Source: Gossypium raimondii
Lineage: Eukaryota; Streptophyta; Magnoliopsida; Malvales; Malvaceae
DNA: 64,000 bases
Reading direction: 5' to 3'
Assembly: GCF_025698545.1 (NCBI RefSeq)
Contig: NC_068571.1
Span: 49,509,733-49,573,732 of the forward strand
Shown here: piece by piece, positions 32,861-45,809 of the stretch
Position numbering within the stretch: position 1 is the first letter of the stretch
Layout: every line of letters begins with the position of its first letter
The notes under the pieces: generated by a model
Told to the model about the DNA's origin: nothing
Seen by the model: the letters and a program-made list of their open reading frames with translations, nothing else
The model's database searches: none
Made by a program: the position numbers and the translations under genes

Positions 32861-34175
32861 TACCTTTAAAAACCCATAACACAAATGAGAAAAGATACAA
32901 TAAACGACCACTCTTTACTTCACTTAAATTTGTAAGAAAAAGAAGGGAGAAGAAATGAACCATTTCGTTTGGAGATTAGTGCCATAATAATAATGTTGAA
33001 AGCTATTGATGGGTCATTTGGGACCACATTGGTCTATGTTTTTCAACACTTATGCATGAGGATATCTTAGGACACTAAAAATTGTTTCATTGGCTACACA
33101 TTAATGTAATGCATGTGGGTTTTGTTTTCCATTTTATGGCGTATCTTTACTGCCAAAAACCCAACCTAGTACGTATTGATGGCTACATATTTTATATATT
33201 TTTTAATATGTCATTTTTGTATATGAGGACATACAAACTACGTACTTGCATGGTTAATTAATAGATCCAATTAAATGATGATCATCAATTCAGACTCAAG
33301 TTGTAATAATCGAGCCATGTGCTCAGAGGTTTGCACTCCACCATCACCTAACTCTCCTCTTTCTTTTCACTTTAGCTTAGGGTTCAAACCAGCAACCATA
33401 ATAGAATCATTTTCATTTTTTCAATGTTTCAACCTTTTAGGTGGCCTTTAATTTGCTTTCTTCTTATATCCAAATTTCAATGAAATGTAGTTGTTGAAAA
33501 TATTATTACTAATAATATTATAACACTTATTACGCTTGAAAAAGTGTGATTAAAATAGTAAAATGATATAATTACATGATTATATTACTAAACATTTTAC
33601 TAGAAATGTGCCTGTAGTTTACTCTCATCAAATATAACACAAAAGGTTAAGTTCCAAAAATTTTCAATAATATTTGTTATATGATATACTTCCCTTTTAG
33701 TTTTTTTTTAACAATTAAAAGTTGAATTTTAAACCTTTTAGCTTTGGCTAAATGAAAAAAAATCATTTTAACCTCTCAAAACTTTTTTAATTTTATCTCC
33801 ATCATCAATACAAAAGTTTTTGCTTCCTCACTGTTTTTAATTTAAAATTTTAGTTTATTACTAACAAACCATAATTTAATCTATTTATTTTAAAAATAAT
33901 TTATTTATTCAAATAGAAATAAATTAATACATTTAATGCAAAACTAATATAAGATTAAGTTAAAATGAATTTTAAATATTTAATATGAATTTGAACTACA
34001 ATATAAGTGAAAATAATTTGATTCCGCTTAAAGTTAATGTTGTCCAACCCATGCTCATATATAGGAAAAAAAAAACATTCTCTTATTGGAGGGCAGTAAT
34101 AATTCCCCCAAAAAAATACATTTTCAAAAAATTATGTAGACACTGATAAAAATGAGTTAGAAAAATGGGAAGATA
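32861..34175. other. AT-rich spacer
   Basis: No gene or paired repeat recognised. Confidence 0.4.
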
Positions 34176-34180
34176 GTAGG

Positions 34181-36234
34181 TGTTGACACCATTTTTTTTT
34201 TGTGAAAATGGGTCGACTTGGATTTTGAAAATGAAAACGGGAGTCGTCACCGATCTTTTTTTGACGAGGTGTGATCGGGTCACCTCGTAAAACGGTTGTT
34301 TTCAATAAACGATTTGACTTTATTAAAATAACGATTTTGGTCCATGAAATTCAAAGAAAACGGGTTCGGGAGTCGTTTACGTATGAGGAAGGGTTAGCAC
34401 CCTCGTAACGCCCAAAATTGGTACCTAGTTGATTAATTAAAATCTTAATGTCGAAGGTTGAAAACTCGGCAAGAACTTAAAATACGATCCTTTTTTATTA
34501 ATGTTATCTAATTAAAATTAATTGAATAGATTGTAATGCATAAAAGGCCTCCTTCTCTCGAAGAAACTAAATGTCACATCCCGTAAGTTAGGACACAACA
34601 TCTTGTTCTTTTGAGAATAAGTTCGTCTTATTTTTTTAAAAAAAAATTTTATTTCAGTTTTAAAAGGGTATTCGGTCATTTGGGTAAAATGAAAAAAAAT
34701 CAGAACCCAATAAGTCAGGGCTCGATTTTTCAAAGTTCCAAATGCAGAATATTGCCATTATATTTTTAGAAATCTTTACATTGAGATAGCAAAATGTCAC
34801 ATCCAATGAGTTAGGCACAACATTTTTGAACTCCCGAGGATAAGTTTTTATTTAACTTATACTTTGATTTTCTTAAAAATGATTAGTTCTTTAGACTCGT
34901 CGAGAAAAATCGAAATCCAGTAAGTTAGGGTACGATTTTCCTAAATTTTGAGTTACAAAATTGCTTAATGTAAAATATATTGGACGAAGGTTAATGTAAC
35001 GTGATTTTATAGCAAAATGTAAAATGAATTACAATGCTATTATATGCTAATAATGATGATGACAATAACAACAGTGAATGACAATAATAACAAAACTGAT
35101 AATGGTAATGAATACTCGAAAATTGAATGTATGTATAACAAAATGTAAATACGTAAATAAATAAGTAACGAAATGACATAATAAGTGTAAAAGTTGAAGT
35201 AAAATAAACCAAAATAAAAGGAATAATAAGAATAAAAACAAAAATAAGATAAACAATAAAAGCAAAAATGATGAAATAATAAAATAGTAAGATAAAAAAA
35301 CTGATTTAAAAATGAAAACTAAAGAAATAATTAAAATTTTAAAAGTGAATCCATAAATAATAAATGAGTGAATATTAGATCAAAATAGTTTAAAAATAAC
35401 AATGTATAATAATAACAATAGTAGTAAAAATAGAAATAATAATATTAGTAATAAAAAATAATGATAATGATAATAATAAAGTAAGTAATAATAATAATAA
35501 CACGATGATAATAATAGCAATATTAAAAATAATAGTAACAATAATGATAATACTACCGAAATTAATTAATTTAATAGCAAAAAGAAAATAATAATAAAAA
35601 AGGGACTAATTTGAACTTAACACGGAAATCTGGGGGGCAAACTCGCAAATGAATAAAAAGAACGGGACCAAATCGAGTGCGCGAATAATAAAGAGGGACC
35701 AAATCGACTCCGGTCACTGGCCACCATGTCGGCCACCAGCTACGGCGCTGCCGTATGCGGTGGCCGAAAAAAATTAAAACCTCTGGTCTGACCCTTTTAA
35801 CCTCCCAAACCCAGATCTGGGTCCAAAATCCCAAAAAAAATTACATGGTTATTTTCGTGGCTTTTATAGCCACGACTACATCGCTATATCACTCGACTAC
35901 ATCGCTATATCACTGTTCTTTTTGCTTTTACTTTCGTTCTGCTATTATTTTTGTTGTCGTTTCTGTGTTTGTCTGGCGAAGTCAACTTGCCATTTTGGTG
36001 CAAATGGAGGCTGCCTTGGGCGACGAGTGCGCTACGAAGGAACATGGGCAGCAATGACGCTATAGGGCACTAGGGTTTCTGCCTTACCGAAATCAATTAA
36101 GGTTTTGGGCCTGTTGGGCCCTGGGTTTATAACTTGGGTTTTAATTTTAATTTGGGCTAATATTGTAATTTGGAACTTGGACTATTATTTGGGTTTTTAT
36201 TTAGTTTAGGCCCGGGCAAAAATGGCCTATTACA
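34181..36234 (-). mobile_element. Solo LTR, Tat/Ogre type
   Basis: 2054 bp. In transcript sense it starts TGTAATAGGCC and ends GGTGTCAACA, with GTAGG and ATAGG flanks (4/5 target duplication). It holds the hairpin ACGAGGTG-loop-CACCTCGT (34264-34271 with 34281-34288), GATCGG, TGACGACTCC, the AGGGT/ACCCT hairpin and four copies of a CCnnTAAGTTAGGnC motif. No internal region, so it is what remains after LTR-LTR recombination. Confidence 0.8.
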
Positions 36235-36239
36235 ATAGG

Positions 36240-37409
36240 ATTTATGGATTTCCAATTAAAAAAGAATGTAGTAAAAGACATTTTAGAACAAGAGCTTACT
36301 GGTACCTCTGAACTGTACCTTCTGTTTTTGGTACTTTTCATAAATCTTTATAGAACAAGAGCTTTCACTTCACCTTTCATAACCCACGAAATGTAGAAAA
36401 CAATCTCATGAAGGTAACAGAAACTGGTGCATATGCTTGTTTACAGAGCCGGTACTAGGCAAAGTTAAAATCACATGATATCTCCCAGCCCACAAGCCAT
36501 AAACTAGGAAATGCTAGCTGGAGCGAGTTCTTTGACTCGACTGTACAGAAATTATTGGTAAAACCACAAGGCACCAGCCCTAGAAAAAAAAGGGGGACCA
36601 CAGGGTTGCACATGCAATATGCAAATTGACAAATTTATTTGGGGATGTGTTTTTAGTTCCTTGGCCTATGGAAGTTGAAGCTGATATCTGTGCCTATGTT
36701 TTATAACATTTCAAGCTGTAATGGGGTCCGTTGTTTCTTCATCATCAATATTGTAATTAGAATTTGTTAGAGTTGTGTGACCTGAATTCTTGTTAAAGAA
36801 ATAATACAGTAGTAAAATTAGGGGATTTGTTGCACGGACTACGTGGCACGAGTAGAATCCATATAGAACTACACTTTCTCTACTTGACTTTGATTAGAAT
36901 AAGGTTTTTCAAGCAACTTTTCTTGTATCATTCGATTTTCAACACTAGTGAATTTTCTCCTGTGGCTGTAGTTTTTTTCTAAAAGGATTTCTATGTAAAA
37001 TCTATGTATTATTGTTTTGTGATCGTTCTATATTATTATTGTTAACGTTAGTTTTAATAAGATCCTACAAGCAAAGTAGGAAAATTCTAAAAGAAAAGAA
37101 AAAACCTTTAAATGAGGTTACTTTGAGGTTAAAACAAAAATAATTGTTAGATCTAAAATGTAACGTCCAAAGTGTTGAAAGTAATACATGAAAGAATTAT
37201 TTAAAATATGAAAGAGTTACTTAAAATATAAAGAAAAAGTTAAAAATTTAAGTAATTCATAATAAATGGAAGAATTGCTTAAAACATGAAAATGTTTCTA
37301 AGAAATTAAATAATTGGTGATGACACATATATTTATGGATATCTGTTTTTTTTATAATTAATAACAATTATCTTTAAATGAAAATGTTTCATTTCTTATT
37401 TGCTTGCGA
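36240..37409. other. Spacer between two Tat-type LTRs
   Basis: Mixed-composition DNA at 36240-36900 and AT-rich DNA after it. No frame of note and no repeat pair. Part of 36260-36800 looks less AT-rich than its surroundings but I see no exon. Confidence 0.4.
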
Positions 37410-39455
37410 AGCAAAAAAAAAAAAAGACAGGGAAGGGGAGTCTTACCTTCTCGAAACGCATCGCCGGACCTCGCTCACTTCGTCGGCATCGAAATTGAAG
37501 AGGGGTTTCCCTCTTGCGGCGGAGTGAATGGCTGCTTAGGCCTCTGATTTCATTTGAAAAGTGGGAAAACCCTGCTGATTAGGGTATTACTGCCGGTTGG
37601 GAAACGGCGTCGTTTGAAGCCTAGAGCAGTGGCCTCAAAATGACGTCGTACAAGACTTGTAACCCGCAAACCTGACCCGCACGCGTAGGATCCGCGTGTT
37701 CTTGGTGGAGGGAATATTTATCCTCCTGGTCCCTCTGATTCTCTAGTTTTTAATTTGTCTTCCTTACGCTTTACTTTGTTTTCAGATTTAATCGCGTTTT
37801 TTAAATTTGTTTCAATTTGATCCATATTAAAACTTAGCGTTTTGAGGGACGGGAATGTTTCCCTTTTTGGTGCCCTTGTTATTTACGCATCTCGTTTCTG
37901 CCCCTGTATTTTGATTTATTTCCACTTGTTACATTTAATTCTGCTTTAAGTTCAAATTTAACCCTTATTAAGTTGTTTTATATTTTCCTTTTTTAAATAT
38001 TCGTTATGCCGTTATTATTTTAATATAGTTGATTTTAAATCTAATATATTTTTTAATATTTATACTTCATATTACTTTAAAGTTATTATACATAAGATTA
38101 ATCGTATAGCATTATTATGTACTATATTTTAAATTACTACATATTACTTTTAATTTCATCATGTATTATGTATGCGTGTTTTAAAGTTATTGTGTATTAT
38201 TATTCTAAAGTTATTATTATTACTTAAAAGTTATATTATTATTTTTAATTTGTACATTTTTTACGTATTTCATTTTATTTATAAAATTCCCTTTACATTT
38301 TGTTGGGCTTTTTTCTCTTCATATAAATAAAACTTCCATATAATAATATTTTATATTTTCTCATTAACTTACGATAAATTATTATTATTTCTATATGTAG
38401 GGTTTTTTTTTATATATATCATTATATTAACTTTCAATTCATTTTTCAATATTGTTGTTAATACTTGTATAGTACAAAATCATGGCATACAAGTGTTGCC
38501 CACTTGTACTTATTGATTGTTGGTCGTTCGTTAGTATACGTTTTAACTTGCGAATTATCACATTGTGGTCTAATTTATCGTTCATTCATGTTTTATTTCG
38601 TTTAAATGGTTGTGTTTGGGTTAAATATCGAAATCGATTTATCCATAAGTTTTCAAATATTCGATATCCAAGATCCTCGAGAGGAATGTGCCCTAACTTA
38701 CTGCGCTTCAATTCTCCTTGTTGAATTTAGATAATCGGATTCCCCTTTTCAATTAAATGTAGAAATTCATAAATAAAAAGCTCAGTATCGGGAATTCAAT
38801 ACGTTGTGTCCTAACGCATTGGATATGACACGTTGTTTTCTCGAGATGAAGATTTTTCTAAAAAAAATAATAAAGGCAATATTCTGTATTTGGAAATTTG
38901 AGAAGTCGTGCCCTAACTTACTGGGTTTCGATTTTTCTTGCGTTAAACCTAAATAACCGAATATCTTTTTAAAATTGAAATAAATGAGGTTTAAATAAAA
39001 AATAAAAGGCAAGCTTACTCTCAAAAATATAAGGTGCCGTGTCCTAACTTACTGGATGTGACATCTTGTTACTCCGAGATAAGGAGGTATTTTCCATTTT
39101 GATTTATTCGAGTAATTTTAAAATAACACAATATAAAGAGGGATCGTATTTTTAAATTCTTTTCGAGTTTTTAATTTTCGACACCAAGACTTTAAGTAAT
39201 CAATTAGGTACCAATTTTGGGCGTATCGAGGGTGCTAACCCTTCCTCGTGCGTAATCGACTCCAGAACCTGTTTCTCAGAATTTCGCAGACCAAAAGCAT
39301 TGTTTTAATAAATCTAAATCGATTATTAAAAACAACCGTTTTACGAGGTGACCCGATCACACCTCATCAAAAAAGATTGGTGGCGACTCCCATTTTCGTT
39401 TTCTTTTTCAAAATCTAAGTCGACCCCGTTTTATCAAAAAAAAATGGTGTCAACA
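37410..39455 (+). mobile_element. Tat/Ogre-type LTR, left end eroded
   Basis: Runs in the opposite sense to 34181-36234 and ends GGTGTCAACA at 39455. The order is the same: GC-rich block (37440-37700), AT-rich middle, CCTAACTTACTGG motifs at about 100-bp spacing, AGGGT/ACCCT hairpin (39229-39242), hairpin ACGAGGTG/CACCTCAT (39343-39367), GATTGG and TGGCGACTCC (39381-39390). The 5' boundary could not be fixed and no target duplication was found. Confidence 0.7.
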
Positions 39456-39460
39456 AGAAT

Positions 39461-41900
39461 AACAAATATTCATGATTGTACACCTCACTATTATGCTTAT
39501 GCATTACATTTTTGTATATATTATATTATGTTGAATGTGATTATTTTAATCCGATAATTTTACGATGGAATTGAGATATATAAAAATTAGAAAATTCATG
39601 TGTTTCCGGGAAAATTTCCTTTTAGACCTGTCTTCCTGTTTAATTGCGACTAATCATTATAAAAAAGTACATCCAAAAAAAGTATTGTAGATCAGTAGGC
39701 AGATGAAATGAACTGTGTTGGGTTAGGTAAGGAGCATCTTACTGAATCAATCGAAGTAAGATTGGTAGTCTCCCACTTCCGTATTATGCTTTGATGAGGG
39801 TCTCAATGATTCTTATTCAGCCACGACAACTGCAATTACCTTATGGGTTGGCATCCATACTTTTGAGATAGGCATGCCAAAATCCAATGCTTGCTATTCA
39901 ATAAGGATTTTCTTATAAGGAAGTTGTACAACTTTTATAATATTAATTGACAATAATTAATAGAAAAAATAGGTGGACCATCTTGAGTAGTATAGGTACT
40001 AATAGATTTAATATAACCCCTTTTTCTAAAAACAGGTGTTTCCAAACATAAATGCAAGAGAGGGGTGAATAAAATAAGTCTCAACCAAAGTAATTAAACT
40101 ATAATTAAGTTTATTATTTTGTTTTATAATATTTTCAATGTATATTTTATAACATTTGACTTCACCAATTTTACTATAGATTTTTGGTTATTTACGTATT
40201 TTATCAAAAAATAAGTTATTTACGTAATTAATTACTTTTTTGGGTTAGTTTTATAAAAAAGCCGGAAGGTGAGCTTTCGATTAAAAAGATCATACAACAG
40301 TAATTTTAACAATGTGATAATTTAAATGAAAACTCTTATACTTTTTAAAATGTGATGATTAAAATATAAATTTACTAATAATTTAATCCCGTAATTTTCA
40401 CATAAAATAATCTTTTACTTACACAGTCATTCTTATATTGAGTCGAGTCATATTCATAAATCAAAAGTTGACCGCATTAATCTTGCTCAAGGATACGACA
40501 CTCTAGTCTTTCCGCATGAAAAAGGTAAAAGAAAAAAAAAACCAGTTAACAAGCTGTCTGAAAGGAGAGGCATGCATCTAGCATCTGATTAGTGCAAGAG
40601 TTAATTAAGTGGCACGTTGTGGATCTATAGCTTCTTGAACCGAAATTGTACTTGTGCTAGGTTAGAACTATGAATATGGCATACGGAAACAATAAGGGTG
40701 AGTGAGTCCAAAATCTTAAATTATGTCTCATCGCGGGAGTCCTTGAGTGTGTACTGAACAGTCAGTTTCTGATCTTAGAAGTGATAGTATAAAGTCAACA
40801 CTGTTCAGGTTTTGCAGGACATTGCATATTTTTTGTTCAGCGTTGAACACAGAAAATATAGCTGATCAGTTGGCAGTACTCGATGCTGACTCGTGATTTA
40901 TGTCATTTCCCCACCAACTACGATGTTCTAATATCATCTAATCACTTTTGTCCCAACCTTTATTTATTGACTATTATAATTTGGCATTGGGAAAAAGTTG
41001 TGCCTATAAAATTGTTTATCTTGTATAATTGATTGCGTAATTCTATTATCTTTGTTAAGATCTCTAGTAAGAATGAAATTATACTCAGAAATTGAATTGG
41101 TATATTATTGATATCTTGAATCTGTTCAATCAATAGTATATATACAGTTGTGTAAGACTAACTACTGCTGCTAACTATTTAGTAACTGCATAATAATATG
41201 TCTAACAGACTAACAGAGCTCCTCCAATCTTTTATCACTAATACAATAAGTGATTCATACTTTATCACTCTTAAAATATAAAGATCTCACCTTTATACTT
41301 AAAAGATTACTTAAACAGTAGAACACTCACTTCTAAATCTTCTTCCAAGAATTTGGGCTATAAACACGCACTCTCTTGATATAATGACACTTGACAGGAT
41401 CCAAATATTTTCTTCATTAAATTACCAAACCAAATAAGATAAATTTTTAATTACCTCAATAACAGTATGCAATTGATATTTCCGAATACCATTCAATAAC
41501 TCTATACTCATTTTCCCTCAACAAGCTCATTGGGTAATTGGTTCCTTTGGCCTACATTAATACCTCTCTCCATGTGATGTTCCTACACTTCCTAAGAAAG
41601 GCCAATAATAAAAATAACTATTGGTAGTGTAAAGAAGACCAAAACAATGAAAAGAAAAGTTGTCCCATCAATGTCAATTTTTTACATTACTTTCAATCAC
41701 ATGGAATTATATTGCATGAGAAGCAACTGATGACAGAGTAGTACAATATGCAAGGTTAGACCCATGTCATTTATTCGGTAGGTTTCTTATGGTTTTTAAG
41801 GAAGGTGTAGGTGACGAATGACTCTATAGGACGGTACTTTTAGTATTTAGCCGACAATCCATCTTTTCAGTTAAAACTTTCCGCTGTGTAAAATCTCCCT
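39461..41900. other. Upstream region of the SHINE gene
   Basis: No coding frame. Contains a right-end fragment of MITE family A at 40240-40405 (GAGCTTTCGATT, CATACAACAGTAATTTTAACAA). The last 1 kb is the likely promoter of the gene at 42033. Confidence 0.5.
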
Positions 41901-41901
41901 T

Positions 41902-41910
41902 CATATATGA
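41902..41910 (+). promoter_or_regulatory. Candidate TATA box of the SHINE gene
   Basis: CATATATGA about 125 bp before the ATG at 42033. It is not a perfect TATAWA, so this is tentative. Confidence 0.35.
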
Positions 41911-42032
41911 TATCTCTTAGCTCTCGTATGCACTCTCATTCAACAACAATTCTATATCCATAGATGGTTCTTTTTTTCCTTTGAGCCTGATTTTTCCCCT
42001 GCCCTTTTCAACCCTCCATTTGTTTCCAAATT

Positions 42033-42718
42033 ATGGTGCAATCAAAGAAGTTTAGAGGTGTTAGGCAGCGACACTGGGGCTCCTGGGTGTCTGAAATTCG
42101 CCATCCTTTATTGTAAGTCGTTTAAGCTACAAGATTTTCTTTTGTTTTTTGTTTTTTCCCTTTATTCTCCTTTGATTTGGTGGTATTTGTTGTAGAAAGA
42201 GAAGGGTATGGCTAGGAACATTTGAAACAGCTGAAGAAGCAGCCCGAGCTTATGACCAAGCAGCCATCTTAATGAGTGGAAGGAACGCAAAAACCAACTT
42301 CCCCATATCACAAACACCAAGTGGAGACCCAAAAGGCACTGAAAATACCCATTCAAGGGTACCATCAAATGAGCTATCTGAAATCCTCCATGCCAAGCTT
42401 AGAAAATGCAGCAAGGCACCTTCTCCTTCAATGACTTGTCTGAGGCTTGACACTGAGAATTCTCATATAGGAGTGTGGCAAAAGCGGGCAGGCCAGACCT
42501 CAGAATCCAATTGGGTAATGACTGTTGAGCTTGGAAAAGGAAATACTGAAGTTTCAGCGAATACGGTGCCTTCCAATAACCAAGGCTTAACTGGGCCTGA
42601 AGTGGGACCAGACATGGACGAAGAGGAGAGAATCGCACTACAAATGATAGAAGAGCTGCTTAATAGGAACTGTTCTTCATTTGATGAGCAAGAAGGAGAT
42701 GGTAACTTGTTGCAGTAG
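42033..42718 (+). CDS. SHN: AP2/ERF transcription factor, SHINE/WIN1 clade
   Basis: Two exons, 42033-42112 and 42196-42718, with an 83-bp GT..AG intron in the position usual for this clade; the join rebuilds a Leu codon. The product is 200 aa, close to Arabidopsis WIN1/SHN1 (about 199 aa). The AP2 domain spans about residues 7-64: [40 protein letters not shown] and GRNAKTNFP. The clade's middle motif follows ([32 protein letters not shown]) and the C-terminal motif [14 protein letters not shown]. Known role of the family: nuclear activators of cutin and wax genes in epidermis. The gene looks intact. Which of the SHN paralogues it is cannot be told here. Confidence 0.95.
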
Positions 42719-43380
42719 TACCCATTAATTCTCTTGGGCTGTTCATTTGCTTTGGTTTGAAAAGTCATATAGTGTGTTGTATAGGATATTAATATCATGT
42801 CAGTCATCGGTGCATATATAAAAAATATATTAAGCATTCATGCAGAAAGGAGGGAAGGATACCATAATTAAGAAATTAAAGTCCGTCATATATATCACAT
42901 AATTATAGCTTACAGCTATAGAAGGCGTCTGGTTTACATTTGCAAATGTTGTTTGTGAAAAAGAGAAATAATTGAATCATATATGAATTCTTTGTCTCGT
43001 ATTTATATACTTCAAGTTATGTTTTGGTGTATTACCACGTTCTTTTGAGTTTGTTTTAAGCATCAGTTTGATCCCAATATAGCTTCTTTGAATCATGTAT
43101 GAAATTGCATTCCAAAAATTGACCTCTTTATTTTCATCAATAACATACTTCCATTTGAACTATAAATATTAAAATTTTATTTACTCTTTATTTTAAATTT
43201 TTATGAGGTAAAATTTTGTTTTCATTTTCTTCATATTCAAGTTGATAATCAAAGTGTGGGATTTATTAGAAGTTGGAAGGTGTTTTAGTTTGTTAGTTTC
43301 CAAAACATATAGATTTACAGGTTTTTCATTTTGGAAATTTCAATTTCAATAACCAAAATTTGAAACATAATAATACCCTC
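42719..43380. other. 3' flank of the SHINE gene
   Basis: Contains the 3' UTR and AT-rich DNA. No other gene seen. Confidence 0.5.
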
Positions 43381-43785
43381 CGTAAATTATTAATCAATTT
43401 CAAAAATAAAAAATTATATCATTGAATTATTTTAAAGTCGTTGAGTTGTTAAGTTATTTTTTAAAAAGTTCGATTATAGAGCTCTAAGTAACGATTTAAT
43501 CATCCATAACTATCGACACGTAGAATATATCTTAGACCAAAATCGATTTGACGACTAGTGTCGGGGATCGAAAAAAAGCTATTTAGATTTTGGTTTGTAA
43601 ATTTATGATTTCATAAATAAATAAATAAAACCTAAAGTGTAGAAGAGAATGAGATGAAATTTTTTCGACTGGTGCAGACGGTGCGAACAGAAAAAATTAC
43701 ACAAAAAACAATTTTAACAACTTAATCACTTAAATAGAAATTTTTAAATAATTTAATCTTTTAAAATTAAATAATATTTACTACT
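43381..43785. mobile_element. Mutator-like MITE, family A copy 2
   Basis: Diverged copy: GTAAATTATTAATCAATTT at the left, TTAAATAATATTTAC at the right, and the core words ACGATTTAATCATCC, CGATTTGACGACTAG and GATTTTGGTTTGTAAATTT shared with copies at 3252 and 48505. Confidence 0.5.
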
Positions 43786-45488
43786 AAAAAAATGGGTTTA
43801 ATATGGATTTAAGGGGAAAAAAAACAGGCATTGAAGTTTTCGAGAAACTTAAAAGGAATAACAAATGAGTAGTATTTTGGTATTTGATTATAAGGAAGAT
43901 TAAGGAAGAGATTGAATGGCAACTTCAAAGAGATATTTCTTACAGAGAGAAATAGGGAGATTGTTAAAGAAGAAACCTAAGGGTATTGAATTTGTAGAAT
44001 TATTTTAAAATTGTAAAAATTAATTTATTTGTTTAGATAAATATATTAGAGAATTTCAAAATTTATAAGTAATTTCGAGAGAAGATTTTAGTAACTCAAT
44101 TAATTTCTCTTTTCAAATTCTATCTCAATAAGTGATTTTTAATATTTTATTTCCATCATAAGATAAAAGATTTAAACTTAAAAATCATTTTTAAATTTTT
44201 CTTTATTAAAACTATTTATAAATTTTTACATATATAATAATATTCGTATTGGAAATTTTTATAATATTTATTTTAAAATAATTATTCTTATTTTATAATT
44301 TGTAAAATACCAGTAATTTAATTTTTAAATCAATTATTTATTCAAACAAAACATTTATAAATCTTCATAAATTCTAAAATATTAACATTTTAAAATCTCA
44401 AAAATTTAAAATTTCGCAACTAAACACACTAATATTTTTTTAATTACTCATTTACCTTTCTATTACGTGAAAAAGATGATAATATGACAGATTTTCATTT
44501 ATGAAAATGATTTGAAAGTTCGTGCACCATATTGGATAAAAGAACAGCACTTTTAGGGTAAATTTATAGATATTCACCTAATTATTAAAATTTTTATTTT
44601 AAGTACTCAAAATAAAAAGTTTGCAATTTAATTATCTATGTTACATAAGTCAATCATTTTGGTCACTCCAAATAAAATCACAAACGGCAAGCTGATGTGG
44701 CATAATAACAAATTTAGCCCCTCAGCTTCAAAATATTATATCAATTTATTCATAATTTTAGAAAATCAACTCTCAAAATTTACAAATGTTCATAATTTGA
44801 TTCTAATTTTAAAATCCCCCACTCCGTCCCTCTCCCTCTCATGTTCCCCCATCGGACCTCCCCCCACCCTCGCAAATATTCACAAGCTGATATTGAACAT
44901 GTCTCGAGACAATAACTATCATACCTCAAAACAAAGTATTCACTTATCTCGAGACAAGCAAACATTGAAGTTAAGCTAGGTTTGCTTTATTAAAAGCTAA
45001 GCTAATATATTATCAATCATCTAGTAAAGATTTAATAATTTATTTTTAGTAATAAATTTAATAACATATTAATAACTTAGACCATCAATACTATTAATTT
45101 ATAATTAATTATTTTTAAATTATAAACAAAATTATTTATTAGTAAATTATAAATCATATATTATTAATTTATAATTATGTATTTTTAACATAGAATGATT
45201 GAATGATATATATGCTGGTGGCACAACACATATTACCTTGTCTTCTAACATAGAATTGTCCTCATGCTATTATAATTTTGAATTTTAAATATATACATAT
45301 ATATATAGTTCTAACTGCTTAACTTTTCAAGAAAATTTTTTAGTTACTAAACTTTGAAAATTCATAATTTGATCACCAAATTTATGGCTCGTTGTTGACT
45401 TAAACTTTATATTGATTTAACTATCAACACTTTTTCAAATTTGATATGTTAAATGATTTGCTGTTTTGCTACTTATCTAATAGATAAA
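43786..45488. other. AT-rich spacer with two TCTCGAGACA words
   Basis: No gene. At about 44900-44955 the palindrome TCTCGAGA occurs twice, 46 bp apart, as in the foldback element at 49459. A C-rich stretch (44815-44870) gives spurious frames on both strands. Confidence 0.4.
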
Positions 45489-45809
45489 TAGGGATGTTCA
45501 AATTTTAGTTAAAATCGGTTTAATTCGGTTAATCGGTTGGTTAACCAATCTAATTCAGTAGGAGGTCGGTTAATGATTTTTTGAAAGTTTAGTTATCAGT
45601 TAATTCGGTTCAAAATCGGGTAATTAATCAAACTTCATAATTAATAATACAAATTATATGTAGTTTTAATTCAGATAATTAGGTGAATCAATTTATTTAT
45701 TTTTTATATGTTTTATACTTGTTTTAACTAAAAAAAACCATATAAATTTCGGTTCGTTTGATTTTTGTTTGAAAAAATTTCAGTTCAGTTAACCGTTTGA
45801 ACACCCCTA
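45489..45809. mobile_element. hAT-like MITE
   Basis: 321 bp with inverted ends TAGGGATGTTCAAA and TTTGAACACCCCTA, inside which TTAATTCGGTTAA-type words repeat in both senses. Flanks TAGATAAA and CAGATAAG agree at 6 of 8 positions, fitting the 8-bp target duplication of hAT elements. Confidence 0.65.

Noticed and set aside
34991..35265. Two hydrophobic minus-strand frames that look like membrane proteins
   Set aside because: They lie in the AT-rich middle of a solo LTR, in AATAAT-type low-complexity DNA, and overlap in two frames.
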